The notes beneath the pieces are model-generated. The model had not been told where the DNA came from and did not search any database. It was given only the letters and a program-made list of their open reading frames with translations. Below, in pieces: positions 1 through 6,977 of a stretch of DNA of 58,331 nucleotides. Origin of the DNA: Blastocatellia bacterium (GTDB lineage: Bacteria; Acidobacteriota; Blastocatellia; RBC074); contig JAEUQN010000003.1 of the NCBI GenBank assembly GCA_016789725.1, positions 59,472 to 117,802 on the forward strand, read 5' to 3'. Position numbers and translations under genes: made by a program. The number at the start of each line of letters is the position of its first letter. Positions within the stretch are counted from its first letter, which is position 1.

Positions 1-121
1 GGTTGGAATTGGATGGCGAATGGCGTCCCTGGATTTATGCCAATCCGATTCGGATTATATAGCGGTTGTCAGATGCGTGCGCTCACAGAGGATTTAGGTT
101 TTGCTGCCAGAACAACGACGA

Positions 122-1141
122 TTATTGCGGGTCGCCGACATCGTAGGCATCACTGACACGCAGTTTCACCCGAAAGCTGCCAATGTTGTTTTGCCAATGC
201 CCATTGTCGTTCACCGCCAGATACAGGCGACCTTCGCCCAGTCCGGTTTTGTCCAGATGGCGGCCCACCATAAATCGCGGCCCAGTGACGCCGACTTTGC
301 CGACCAAGGCCCCAAAAGGAAATCCATCCACCAGATTCGTTTTGTAATTCGGCCCCGGCACCTTTAACCCATCTGGATCGGAGGCCCAGCCATCAATGGC
401 GAAAGAAAGCCGCACATATCCGGCGGCACTCACTTCTACGCGCGAAGCAGGGCCAATCACTACGCCAGTATCCAAAAACTCAATCTGTGTGCAGTGTCGC
501 AGAGAATGCAGCTCAAAGCTCTTTTCGATGCTGCGCTGTCGCACCGCCAGCGAACGAATCGAGGCGAAGGGAATCTTCATCGGAGAACTGCCGGGCAATT
601 GGATCGTGAGCAAATCTGCCGCGATGCGTCCACGAATGGCGTCCCCGTTCTTCAGCCGGATCAGATCGAGCGAGCGATCCGCCGCGTCCGCATAACCAGG
701 CATCAAGCGACCAAAGAGGCGATAGAGCGCGTCTGGCTCGCGCAGGTCACGATCTTTGTAGGCATTGAGGACTGGGGTCAGTGCCGGAAGCCCGATGTCG
801 GTCAACTCCGCCACCGCTGCGTTCCGGGCGCTGCGGTCGGTGCCTTGAATGATGGCAAGACCGGCAGCGATGCGCTCAGCTTCCCGCGCGTTGGCTTCGG
901 CAGCCAGATTTACGGAAAGCACTGATTCCACCTTCACGGAGAGGGAAGGACCATCATTCACGGTGAAACCGCTGGCGGAGAGGATGCCTTCCAACACCTT
1001 GCCGTCGCGCGTCAACAGACGAACCGTGCGCGCGCCTTTTGCCTGTTGGGCTTGGGCGATTTCGATAGCGAAGGGACTGCAAACGAGCACCAAACACAGA
1101 AGCGAGCGGATTGGATGGGAGTTGATGAGATGATGCAACAT
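122..1141 (-). CDS. Secreted protein with C-terminal LecA/PA-IL-like carbohydrate-binding domain
   Basis: The 339-residue product begins with a signal peptide (about residues 1-31, hydrophobic run followed by AQA), so it should be exported. The middle (about 35-210) holds two stretches with a 'RLKNGDAIRG' / 'LLTRDGKVLEG' pattern, small beta repeats of unknown role. The last 110 residues match the PA-IL/LecA-like galactose-binding pattern common in Acidobacteriota: a GW motif, then 'ALVGKVG', 'FMVG' and 'GRLYLAVNDN'. Binding of a sugar or cell-surface glycan is an inference from this fold; no catalytic site is seen. The start is the ATG at 1141. It has no obvious operon partner; the VOC gene lies 90 bp upstream on the same strand. 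Confidence 0.7.
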   Translation of the reverse strand: MLHHLINSHPIRSLLCLVLVCSPFAIEIAQAQQAKGARTVRLLTRDGKVLEGILSASGFTVNDGPSLSVKVESVLSVNLAAEANAREAERIAAGLAIIQGTDRSARNAAVAELTDIGLPALTPVLNAYKDRDLREPDALYRLFGRLMPGYADAADRSLDLIRLKNGDAIRGRIAADLLTIQLPGSSPMKIPFASIRSLAVRQRSIEKSFELHSLRHCTQIEFLDTGVVIGPASRVEVSAAGYVRLSFAIDGWASDPDGLKVPGPNYKTNLVDGFPFGALVGKVGVTGPRFMVGRHLDKTGLGEGRLYLAVNDNGHWQNNIGSFRVKLRVSDAYDVGDPQ

Positions 1142-1230
1142 AGGGATATTCCTGATCTCTCCTGACCGAACAACCTGACGTTAGCGGCCATTCTGATGGT
1201 TTGCATTCTTGCATAGCCCAGTCGTTACAC

Positions 1231-1629
1231 CTATGCGCTGGCAAGCCCTAAACCACCGCCGTATGGACGGGTGATGATTTCTAAGTAGTGACCGGAAGGG
1301 TCAAGAAAGTAAACCCCTCGACCACCATCATTGGTATTAATTTCATTTGGTTTGGTGCGGCGCGGATCAGCCCAGTGTTCGATGCCCCGCTCGTGGATGC
1401 AGGAGAGGGCATAATCGAAAACATCGTCACTGACCAAAAAGGCATAGTGCTGGGGCTGAAAATCTATCGGCGTTTCCACGTAATCCAGCGTGACGTGATT
1501 GTCGAGCGTGACAACAAGAAAGTGGCCCGCAGCCACAGGCGGACCCAGTTTGAGCAGTTCAGCTAAAAAGTGTGCCGATTCCTGTTTGTTGCGAGCAGCA
1601 ATGATAAGGTGATTCAATTGAGTTGGCAT
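1231..1629 (-). CDS. VOC-family (glyoxalase/dioxygenase fold) protein
   Basis: A 132-residue protein with the two beta-alpha-beta-beta-beta halves of the vicinal-oxygen-chelate superfamily. It starts with 'LNHLIIAARN', carries 'HYAFLVSDDVFDYAL' in the middle and ends with 'GVYFLDPSGHYLEIITRPYG', the usual last strand with the metal-ligand Glu. Family members are glyoxalases, dioxygenases or antibiotic-binding proteins, and nothing here selects one. The reading frame extends upstream to a TTG at 1650, but the ATG at 1629 fits the usual VOC N-terminus and is chosen. Confidence 0.8.
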   Translation of the reverse strand: MPTQLNHLIIAARNKQESAHFLAELLKLGPPVAAGHFLVVTLDNHVTLDYVETPIDFQPQHYAFLVSDDVFDYALSCIHERGIEHWADPRRTKPNEINTNDGGRGVYFLDPSGHYLEIITRPYGGGLGLASA

Positions 1630-1832
1630 ATTCTTTGGAAAGATTGGCAAACCAGGCCGCCCTATGACGAAGCAGGCTATTTAGCCCAATTGCGCAAGAC
1701 CAATTCGCCCTTAATTCCTTTACTCGAAGCGACTACCGGCTGATTTCGGCTTGACAACTCCACCTCAGATGGATGTTCGGTGTTGGTTAGTGGTGGCATA
1801 CACACGGAAGAGAATCAGCTATCTATAAAATC

Positions 1833-2480
1833 TCAATTGAGTGTAATTTTGACCTTTGAAATATCGGCTTTACTGGTCTCATAAAAATCGTAAAATGCTT
1901 GTATTAACTCATGGGTGACTTGAAATGAAGGCACGACCTGCAATCGGTGACAAAATTTATCAGCTAATGACATAAATAGCTGCGTGTTATCAGATTTCAT
2001 TCCAGCACGCAGCCGATTAGCAGACCGTCCAATACATTCATCGTCATATCCTTTATTATGCATTCGGGTAAACCAAGCCAACATTGCTTGATCTAGTTTA
2101 AGTACGTCCATTTTTGATAGCGGCTCGCCTTCAGATGTAAACCTTCTTGAGGCGGAAACAGTTTTATTATACTCTGCCATAGATTCCCATAAGGACGATG
2201 CTCCAAGACTGTCAAGATATTCTTTGGTGAATATTGATTGGCTAACTATATAATCATCGCTCCTAAGCACATAATTCCAAGCAAGGGCAAAAAGCTCCAT
2301 TCTAATTGCTAATAATTCAAAGGCTGCACTTTCAATCTCGTTATCTGTGAATTGACCGTCTGAATTTTTCAATTTCTCTATGAGGGTGTAACAGTCTTCT
2401 GTCTGTAACACGGTCAGATGAAAGTAATGCTGACAAAATCCTTGAAGAGTGTATTTTTCTTTCCGACTAAATAATCCCAT
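1833..2480 (-). CDS. Hypothetical protein, AT-rich gene
   Basis: A 215-residue, mostly helical, soluble protein with no signal peptide or membrane segment and no motif I recognise. It begins 'MGLFSRKEKYTLQGF'. The gene is visibly richer in A and T than its neighbours, with many AAA, AAT, TTT and ATA codons, which suggests recent acquisition. It lies beside a broken integron-type integrase and is oriented away from it, as a captured cassette gene would be. I found no attC site to prove that. Confidence 0.6.
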   Translation of the reverse strand: MGLFSRKEKYTLQGFCQHYFHLTVLQTEDCYTLIEKLKNSDGQFTDNEIESAAFELLAIRMELFALAWNYVLRSDDYIVSQSIFTKEYLDSLGASSLWESMAEYNKTVSASRRFTSEGEPLSKMDVLKLDQAMLAWFTRMHNKGYDDECIGRSANRLRAGMKSDNTQLFMSLADKFCHRLQVVPSFQVTHELIQAFYDFYETSKADISKVKITLN

Positions 2481-2611
2481 ATATGTATTTCCCTGCTTAC
2501 CGCATAAGGTGCTGGGTATTAATCAGATTTTTTTTATTATCATTGCCCAATAAGGCAAGCCTTTCATTTTCACCAAGTTTCACCGAACTAGATTAATTAG
2601 CCGGACGCCAA

Positions 2612-2743
2612 AACTTTCCATTGGCGGAAACAAGTTTCTGCTAATGGAAACTTGTTTCCGCCAATGGAAACTTATTTCTTTCCGTTATCGGAAACTTTTG
2701 GTACTTGTCCGCGTTCTGCCAACTTTCCATTAGCGGAAACTTC
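2612..2743. repeat. Cluster of five TTTCC-N6-GGAAA palindromic units
   Basis: Five related units of about 16 bp, each a TTTCC/GGAAA inverted pair around a 6-nt centre such as ATTGGC or GTTATC, lie near 2616-2630, 2635-2650, 2655-2670, 2679-2694 and 2723-2739. Some are in opposite orientation and adjacent. The cluster starts in the intergenic region and runs into the 3' end of the next gene, where it encodes the repeated peptide pattern VS(A/D)NGK. They can pair with one another into several alternative hairpins. Confidence 0.8.
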
Positions 2744-3142
2744 GGGAGATTGAATCCGCTCCGTCAGACCTAATTTGCGCACTTGACCAAAGGGGAGTTC
2801 CCAGAGTTTCCGCGCCGGATTCCATTTACCGCCTGCCCGTTTCACGCGTTGACGCCAGTCCACTTCCGCAAGTTCGACACGGACAGCGATGAGTTCGTCC
2901 TCCTGAAACGCACGAACGGGCGGTTGCCAAACGGCTTCTTCCAGAATCAACTCCACGGTTTTGAACCGTTTGCCTTGCACCCCATCATAGCGGTAGCGTA
3001 CGCATACCAATCGCGCACCGTATTGACTGACTAAGCGTTTGGTGCCCGGCTGGCCCGGATTGAGCTTTTTACTCATGAGCATGGCAGACGCGGCCTCCGA
3101 CTGAAATTGCTTGATTGTGATGAAGGCGGCTTTCTTCTTCAT
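2672..3142 (-). CDS. Hypothetical protein next to a recombinase remnant
   Basis: The conserved-looking core is 'RLVSQYGARLVCVRYRYD' followed by 'RFKTVELILEE' and 'AGGKWNPARKLWEL'. I recall similar small proteins beside integron-like integrases but cannot verify this here. No function is assigned. Possible starts are the ATG at 3142 (156 aa, used here), ATG at 3187, TTG at 3205, or internal ATGs near 3079 and 3073. The last 25 codons lie in the palindromic repeat cluster and encode two near copies of VSxNGK, so the C-terminus looks repeat-derived. The gene diverges from the integrase remnant that begins at 3227. Confidence 0.55.
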   Translation of the reverse strand: MKKKAAFITIKQFQSEAASAMLMSKKLNPGQPGTKRLVSQYGARLVCVRYRYDGVQGKRFKTVELILEEAVWQPPVRAFQEDELIAVRVELAEVDWRQRVKRAGGKWNPARKLWELPFGQVRKLGLTERIQSPEVSANGKLAERGQVPKVSDNGKK

Positions 3143-3339
3143 CGCAGCGGAGTATAATGCCCCCGTCACAGCAAGGCAATAGAGCATCAGCAACCACACA
3201 CCCAATTGTTAACGAGGAGGCAGAGTATGACGAACAGCCCCGGCTCGTCACCCCCGAAGCTTATGGATCAATTGCGTGCGATTATTCGCCTGCGCGGCAT
3301 GAGCTATCGCACCGAAGAAACGTATTGTGATTGGATCAA

Positions 3340-3381
3340 TTCATTTTCCATATTCCATTTGCGATTTATCATTTGTCATTT
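3340..3381 (+). repeat. Left heptamer array of the IVS-type element
   Basis: Six consecutive 7-mers of the form NNCATTT (for example TCCATTT, ATCATTT, GTCATTT; one GCGATTT and one TCCATAT). This array starts just after the last recognisable integrase codons. Its reverse complement matches the right array at 3828-3862, so the two form imperfect terminal inverted repeats. Confidence 0.8.
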
Positions 3382-3392
3382 GAAGACTGGTT

Positions 3393-3782
3393 ATGGAAAA
3401 TGAACCCGTTGCCAAAAGTGCGCAAACCAAAGCCGATGAACTGGAAGAACGCTTGATTGAGTTTGCGGTGCGGCTCATCAAGCTCTCGACCAGTTTGCCG
3501 AAGACTCCGGCAGGAAAACATATCGCCGGGCAAATCCTGCGCTCCGGCACGTCGCCTGCGCCGAACTATGGCGAAGCACGCGGCGCTGAAAGTCATGCCG
3601 ACTTTATCCATAAACTGGGGATCGTGCTGAAGGAACTAAATGAAACCTCAATCTGGCTTCGCGTGATTGAGCGAAGCGAACTGCTCAAGCGGGAATTGTT
3701 AGCTGGGATTATCGCCGAGAACAAAGAACTCTGCTGTCTCTTCACCGCCTCCCTCAAAACCGCACGAACCAATAAACGGTGA
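3393..3782 (+). CDS. Four-helix bundle protein (23S rRNA IVS / S23 family)
   Basis: A 129-residue all-helical protein with the hallmarks of the four-helix-bundle family first seen in 23S rRNA intervening sequences: 'ERLIEFAVRLIKLSTSLP', 'HIAGQILRSGTSPAPNYGEA', 'DFIHKLGIVLKELNET' and 'WLRVIERSELL'. Its length matches the family. Relatives include Avd of diversity-generating retroelements, but no reverse transcriptase is present. The gene lies between two inverted arrays of 7-bp repeats and inside a broken integrase gene, so it behaves as the passenger of a small insertion. Its biochemical role is unknown; RNA or nucleic-acid binding is often suggested for the family. Confidence 0.88.
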   Translation: MENEPVAKSAQTKADELEERLIEFAVRLIKLSTSLPKTPAGKHIAGQILRSGTSPAPNYGEARGAESHADFIHKLGIVLKELNETSIWLRVIERSELLKRELLAGIIAENKELCCLFTASLKTARTNKR

Positions 3783-3827
3783 CTGCGGCTTGAGAGAACA
3801 CCAACCCACTCACGCAACGACAATGGC

Positions 3828-3862
3828 AAATGACCAATCGCAAATGATATATGGAAAATGGT
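3828..3862 (+). repeat. Right heptamer array of the IVS-type element
   Basis: Five consecutive 7-mers, AAATGAC, CAATCGC, AAATGAT, ATATGGA and AAATGGT. Reverse-complemented units of the left array (AAATGAC, AAATGAT, AAATCGC, ATATGGA) recur here, partly in a different order. The integrase C-terminus resumes immediately after. Confidence 0.8.
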
Positions 3863-4016
3863 CATCTACTTTGCAACGCATTTGCTGGAATCCGGTTACG
3901 ATATTCGCACAGTGCAGGAATTGCTCGGTCACGCCGATGTGAAAACGACGATGGTGTACACCCACGTGCTGAATCGGGGTGGCTTGGCGGTGCGCAGCCC
4001 GCTGGATTGAAGTGAT

Positions 4017-4775
4017 TTATTTCTCGGCCAATCGCTTCGCAATAATTGAATACACGGCGGGGTTGAAAGCCAGTCCGACGTGCGTTCCCGTGACCTCGAA
4101 ATTTTTCGCGGGATCATCCGTGATGCAAACTTGCCAATCCACTACGCCATCTGTTTTGGTGAAGATGGCAGTCTTTCGGACTTCGTGCGGAAAATGCTCG
4201 TGCATGGCAGTCACCGCCGGGCAATCGCAATACCCCGTGTAACAATCCGGTTTCTCGGCTTTGCGTTTGCTATCACACAGGATTTTTTCTCGTACTCGTT
4301 CGGCGGCTTGCAGCACCAGCGGATGCGAACGAATGCCGCGAATTGGTGAGCCTAAGGTGGTGACGGAAGCAATCGGCGCAGGCTGGTTAATGGTAGCGGC
4401 ACGAGACAACACGCCGCCCAGACTATGACCAATCAGATGCACTTTTTTGCCCGTCTCCTGCTGCGCTTTGTTGATCGTCGCGGTCAATCGTTCGACCAGC
4501 GTGTTCAGACATTCGGCGTTCCAACCGATGTTCGACAAATAGGGTTTGTAGCCAATGCGCCGCAGCCAGAAATACAGTTCGTACAAGTAATGATCGGTCC
4601 CCATAAATCCCGGCACCACAATGACCGCAGAGCCGTCTCCGCGCGGGACGCCAAAGCCGTAATAAACCGGAGAAGCTTTCAGCGCCAGCCAGTCCAAACC
4701 GGCAAAAGTTTCGCGCCAAAGCGGGCGCACAGAGGCGACTTTTTCGGGATGAAAAACGAAGGTCGTAGCGGACAT
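4017..4775 (-). CDS. Alpha/beta-hydrolase, lipase-like
   Basis: A 252-residue alpha/beta-hydrolase. The oxyanion region is '[13 protein letters not shown]', the nucleophile elbow is '[13 protein letters not shown]' with Ser118, and the likely acid and base are Asp209 or Asp213 ('TDGVVDW') and His232 ('GTHVGL'). A Cys-rich insertion (residues 167-185, [14 protein letters not shown]) resembles the lid of triacylglycerol-lipase-like proteins. There is no signal peptide, so it probably acts in the cytoplasm on storage lipids or esters. It lies downstream of the WS/DGAT gene in the same orientation, a pairing that would allow synthesis and hydrolysis of neutral lipid. The substrate is inferred. 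Confidence 0.85.
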   Translation of the reverse strand: MSATTFVFHPEKVASVRPLWRETFAGLDWLALKASPVYYGFGVPRGDGSAVIVVPGFMGTDHYLYELYFWLRRIGYKPYLSNIGWNAECLNTLVERLTATINKAQQETGKKVHLIGHSLGGVLSRAATINQPAPIASVTTLGSPIRGIRSHPLVLQAAERVREKILCDSKRKAEKPDCYTGYCDCPAVTAMHEHFPHEVRKTAIFTKTDGVVDWQVCITDDPAKNFEVTGTHVGLAFNPAVYSIIAKRLAEK

Positions 4776-4796
4776 AGTTGATGGCTCCTTTAATTG

Positions 4797-4939
4797 GTGG
4801 TCGGTGATCGGTGGTCGGTTGCCGGTGCTTATCGTCTAAATCAGGTTTCCTGTGTGGCGCATCAGGACAACGCGCAATGGCAGAATACAACGGACGGCAC
4901 TTGACTGACAACCAACAACCAGCCACCAGCCACCAACCA
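4797..4939. repeat. Inverted pair of heptamer arrays around an 80-bp spacer
   Basis: The left array (4797-4828) reads TCGGTGA, TCGGTGG, TCGGTTG, CCGGTGC. The right array (4912-4939) reads CCAACAA, CCAGCCA twice, CCAACCA. Reverse-complemented, the right array gives GGTGGCT/GGTTGTT units close to the left GGTGGTC/GGTTGCC units. The right array ends on the base before the stop codon of the WS/DGAT gene. There is no ORF in the spacer. Confidence 0.7.
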
Positions 4940-6457
4940 CTATTTCTTGCTGCGTGATCGTGAGGGTTTCGCTGCTCGCCCCGAAGAAGCAGTTCCTGAT
5001 GTGGTAGAAGCAGCTTTTGCTTTCATCACCTGCGGTTTAATTTCTTCGACCCCGGCAGCGCGCCGGATTTCGTAAAACGACTCGTATAAATAATCGCGCA
5101 TGGTTTCGACATCCGGCATCGCGTTCAAATCGGCGGTCAAGCCAAAGTACAAATGCTGATCGTAGCTCATAATCGCACAGCCGCAACCGACCGCATACCC
5201 AACTGGTACATACGGATAATACGCCGTCATCCTTCGCCCCATCGCATACAACGGAACCTGTGGCCCCGGCACATTCGTCGAAACGATGTTGTACACCGGC
5301 AACGGCAAATGCGATGGAGCCAGCGCCCCCAGCAAGGCCTGCACCGGCGCAGGCAAAATGCCCATCAACGCCGAGCCAAGATTCAACCCTTCAGCCACGC
5401 GTCCACCTTTCATGGCGGAGGTTTTCTGATTGATGTATTTGAAACGAGCCACCGGGTCTTTCAAATCCAGCGGAATTTCGACGGGCAACATGGAAACCAC
5501 GTTACCAAGCGCCGTGCGCTGATCTTCCTGTCGCATGCTGACCGGAACCATCACACGCAAATTGCGTCCGCTGGTTTGCAAATTGTGATGTTCGGCATAA
5601 CGCGACACTGCGCCGGACAACGCCGTCAAAACAACGTCGTTGACCGTGCCACCGAGCGCGCCGCGAATCGCACGCGCTTCGGCAAAGCTAAAGGTATTCC
5701 ACACCAATTTGCGATCACCTGAACAGGCGCGATTGAAGGGCAACGGATTTGCAGGCGAAGCGAGACGCGGAAGTTCCGGGCTGATATTTTGCATTGCCGT
5801 GCGGGATGTTTCATTCACCAATGCCTGCGTCAAATTCAGCAAGCCATTCTGAAACTGCATCAGGCTGTTCATCCCTTCCGTCATCCCGCCAATCAGCGAA
5901 TCAAAGAAGCGGCGCGTCGGGTCAGGTTGTGGTTGCCGCACGCGCGCTTCGGGCTTAGGCGGAATCGGCGCCGGATTCGGCGAAATGTCCAGGATGATTT
6001 TCAGCAACTCGACGCCGGACATCCCATCCACCATGGCGTGATGCACACGCGCAACCATTGCGGTATGGCCGCCTTCCAATCCATAAATCCAATAAATGTC
6101 CCAGAGCGGCTTCGAGCGATCCATCATTGGCGTGAACAGCCTGCCTGCAAGTTCGATGAGTTGCGCTTCCGTACCCGGCGCGTCGAGTTGCACTTTGAAA
6201 ACGTGATTGCGCACGTCAAAGCGCGGATCGAATTCCCATGTCGGATGACCGAGATTGAACGGGTCAGGCGTGACGACCTGTTGATAGCGCGGCAGCAAAT
6301 GAATCTTGGCATCAATCATCGCCACGAAATCGTCAAAGGGCATTTCGCCGTCAAAGAGGCTGACACTGCCGATGTGCATCGGCGCTTCTTTTTTCTCGAA
6401 ATACAAAAACGTGGAATCAACCGACGAGAGGCGATGATTTAAATTAGGCGTGGACAT
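4940..6457 (-). CDS. WS/DGAT/MGAT-family O-acyltransferase (wax ester / triacylglycerol synthase)
   Basis: Transfers acyl groups from acyl-CoA to long-chain alcohols or diacylglycerol, making wax esters or triacylglycerol at the membrane/droplet surface. The active-site HHxxxDG motif is present as 'HHAMVDG' (His139, His140, Asp144). The N-terminus '[12 protein letters not shown]' and the C-terminal '[15 protein letters not shown]' and '[10 protein letters not shown]' blocks are typical of the family. The 505-residue length is slightly above the usual 450-480 because of a basic tail ('KPSRSRSKK'). The frame extends to 6514, but the ATG at 6457 avoids overlap with the phosphatase gene and gives the family N-terminus. 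It shares its strand with CYP102, acyl-CoA ligase, phasin and lipase genes. Confidence 0.93.
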   Translation of the reverse strand: MSTPNLNHRLSSVDSTFLYFEKKEAPMHIGSVSLFDGEMPFDDFVAMIDAKIHLLPRYQQVVTPDPFNLGHPTWEFDPRFDVRNHVFKVQLDAPGTEAQLIELAGRLFTPMMDRSKPLWDIYWIYGLEGGHTAMVARVHHAMVDGMSGVELLKIILDISPNPAPIPPKPEARVRQPQPDPTRRFFDSLIGGMTEGMNSLMQFQNGLLNLTQALVNETSRTAMQNISPELPRLASPANPLPFNRACSGDRKLVWNTFSFAEARAIRGALGGTVNDVVLTALSGAVSRYAEHHNLQTSGRNLRVMVPVSMRQEDQRTALGNVVSMLPVEIPLDLKDPVARFKYINQKTSAMKGGRVAEGLNLGSALMGILPAPVQALLGALAPSHLPLPVYNIVSTNVPGPQVPLYAMGRRMTAYYPYVPVGYAVGCGCAIMSYDQHLYFGLTADLNAMPDVETMRDYLYESFYEIRRAAGVEEIKPQVMKAKAASTTSGTASSGRAAKPSRSRSKK

Positions 6458-6462
6458 AGGTG

Positions 6463-6963
6463 TTATTCCGACGATTTCAAAGCGTTCATTTCTTCTGCAA
6501 ATTTGAGCAACCATTCCCGTTGCTCATCGGTTTCAGGAACTGTTGTGCCGCGAGCCTGACTGATCTGTTGCCAGGCGGCAGTTGGCTCAACCCCGGATCG
6601 CACCAGTAAACAAGCGGCAATCAATGGTGAGCGGCCCAATCCCTGACGGCAATGAATACCAATCTTTTGGCCTTGCACGCGTAAGGTAAACAAAGCATCA
6701 ATTAATCCGATGGTTTCGATCAAATGTTCCGGCACGCTCAGGTCATCAATCGGCAGTCTGAAAAATTTCAGACCTGCTGCTGCACAGACCGCCGCCTCAT
6801 TCACCAATCCCAGTTCCGACACTTCGGGTTGAGCGAGCAATGAGACAATCGCTCCCAAGCCTTCGCGGGTCCAGTCCTTGATTTCATCATTCAACCAATC
6901 CCCACCGCGTGGACGCATCAGGATTGCCAAATCATCTTCCACCCAATAAATCTCAGTTTTCAT
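6463..6963 (-). CDS. Dual-specificity / tyrosine-type protein phosphatase
   Basis: A 166-residue phosphatase of the Cys-dependent PTP/DSP fold. The P-loop HCxxGxxRS reads '[10 protein letters not shown]' (Cys105, Arg111), and the general-acid loop is 'PIDDLSVP' (Asp73/Asp74). It is cytosolic. It removes phosphate from Tyr, Ser or Thr, or from phosphoinositide-like small molecules; the substrate cannot be told. A GAGGGC ribosome-binding site precedes the ATG at 6963. It is wedged between the P450 fusion (14 bp upstream) and the WS/DGAT gene (5 bp downstream), so it is almost certainly co-transcribed with them and may regulate lipid enzymes. Confidence 0.88.
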   Translation of the reverse strand: MKTEIYWVEDDLAILMRPRGGDWLNDEIKDWTREGLGAIVSLLAQPEVSELGLVNEAAVCAAAGLKFFRLPIDDLSVPEHLIETIGLIDALFTLRVQGQKIGIHCRQGLGRSPLIAACLLVRSGVEPTAAWQQISQARGTTVPETDEQREWLLKFAEEMNALKSSE

Positions 6964-6977
6964 TCTTGCCCTCGGGG

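Larger units (their letters stand above)
3227..4010 (+). pseudogene. Integron-type tyrosine recombinase (IntI-like), interrupted and missing its core
   Basis: The 5' end is intact: a strong AGGAGG seven bases before the ATG at 3227, then about 37 residues of the SAM-like N-terminal domain ('PKLMDQLRAIIRLRGMSYR', 'TEETYCDWI'). The frame then enters a heptamer repeat and stops. After the inserted four-helix-bundle element, frame 3858-4010 resumes with the true C-terminus: '[20 protein letters not shown]', '[12 protein letters not shown]', 'VLNRGG', ending 'VRSPLD', typical of integron integrases. The late His and the Tyr nucleophile (VYTH) are present; the first Arg, the HxxR box and roughly 220 residues between are gone. 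It cannot be active. Confidence 0.85.

Noticed and set aside
2481..3226. attC or attI sites of an integron
   Set aside because: I looked for paired RYYYAAC/GTTRRRY boxes around the two hypothetical genes and found no convincing pair; the palindromic cluster does not follow the attC layout.
3393..3782. Diversity-generating retroelement (Avd-like protein plus lectin-fold FGE domain)
   Set aside because: The four-helix-bundle protein resembles Avd, and FGE/C-type-lectin domains are common DGR targets, but there is no reverse transcriptase, template repeat or variable repeat in the window, and the two genes are 45 kb apart.
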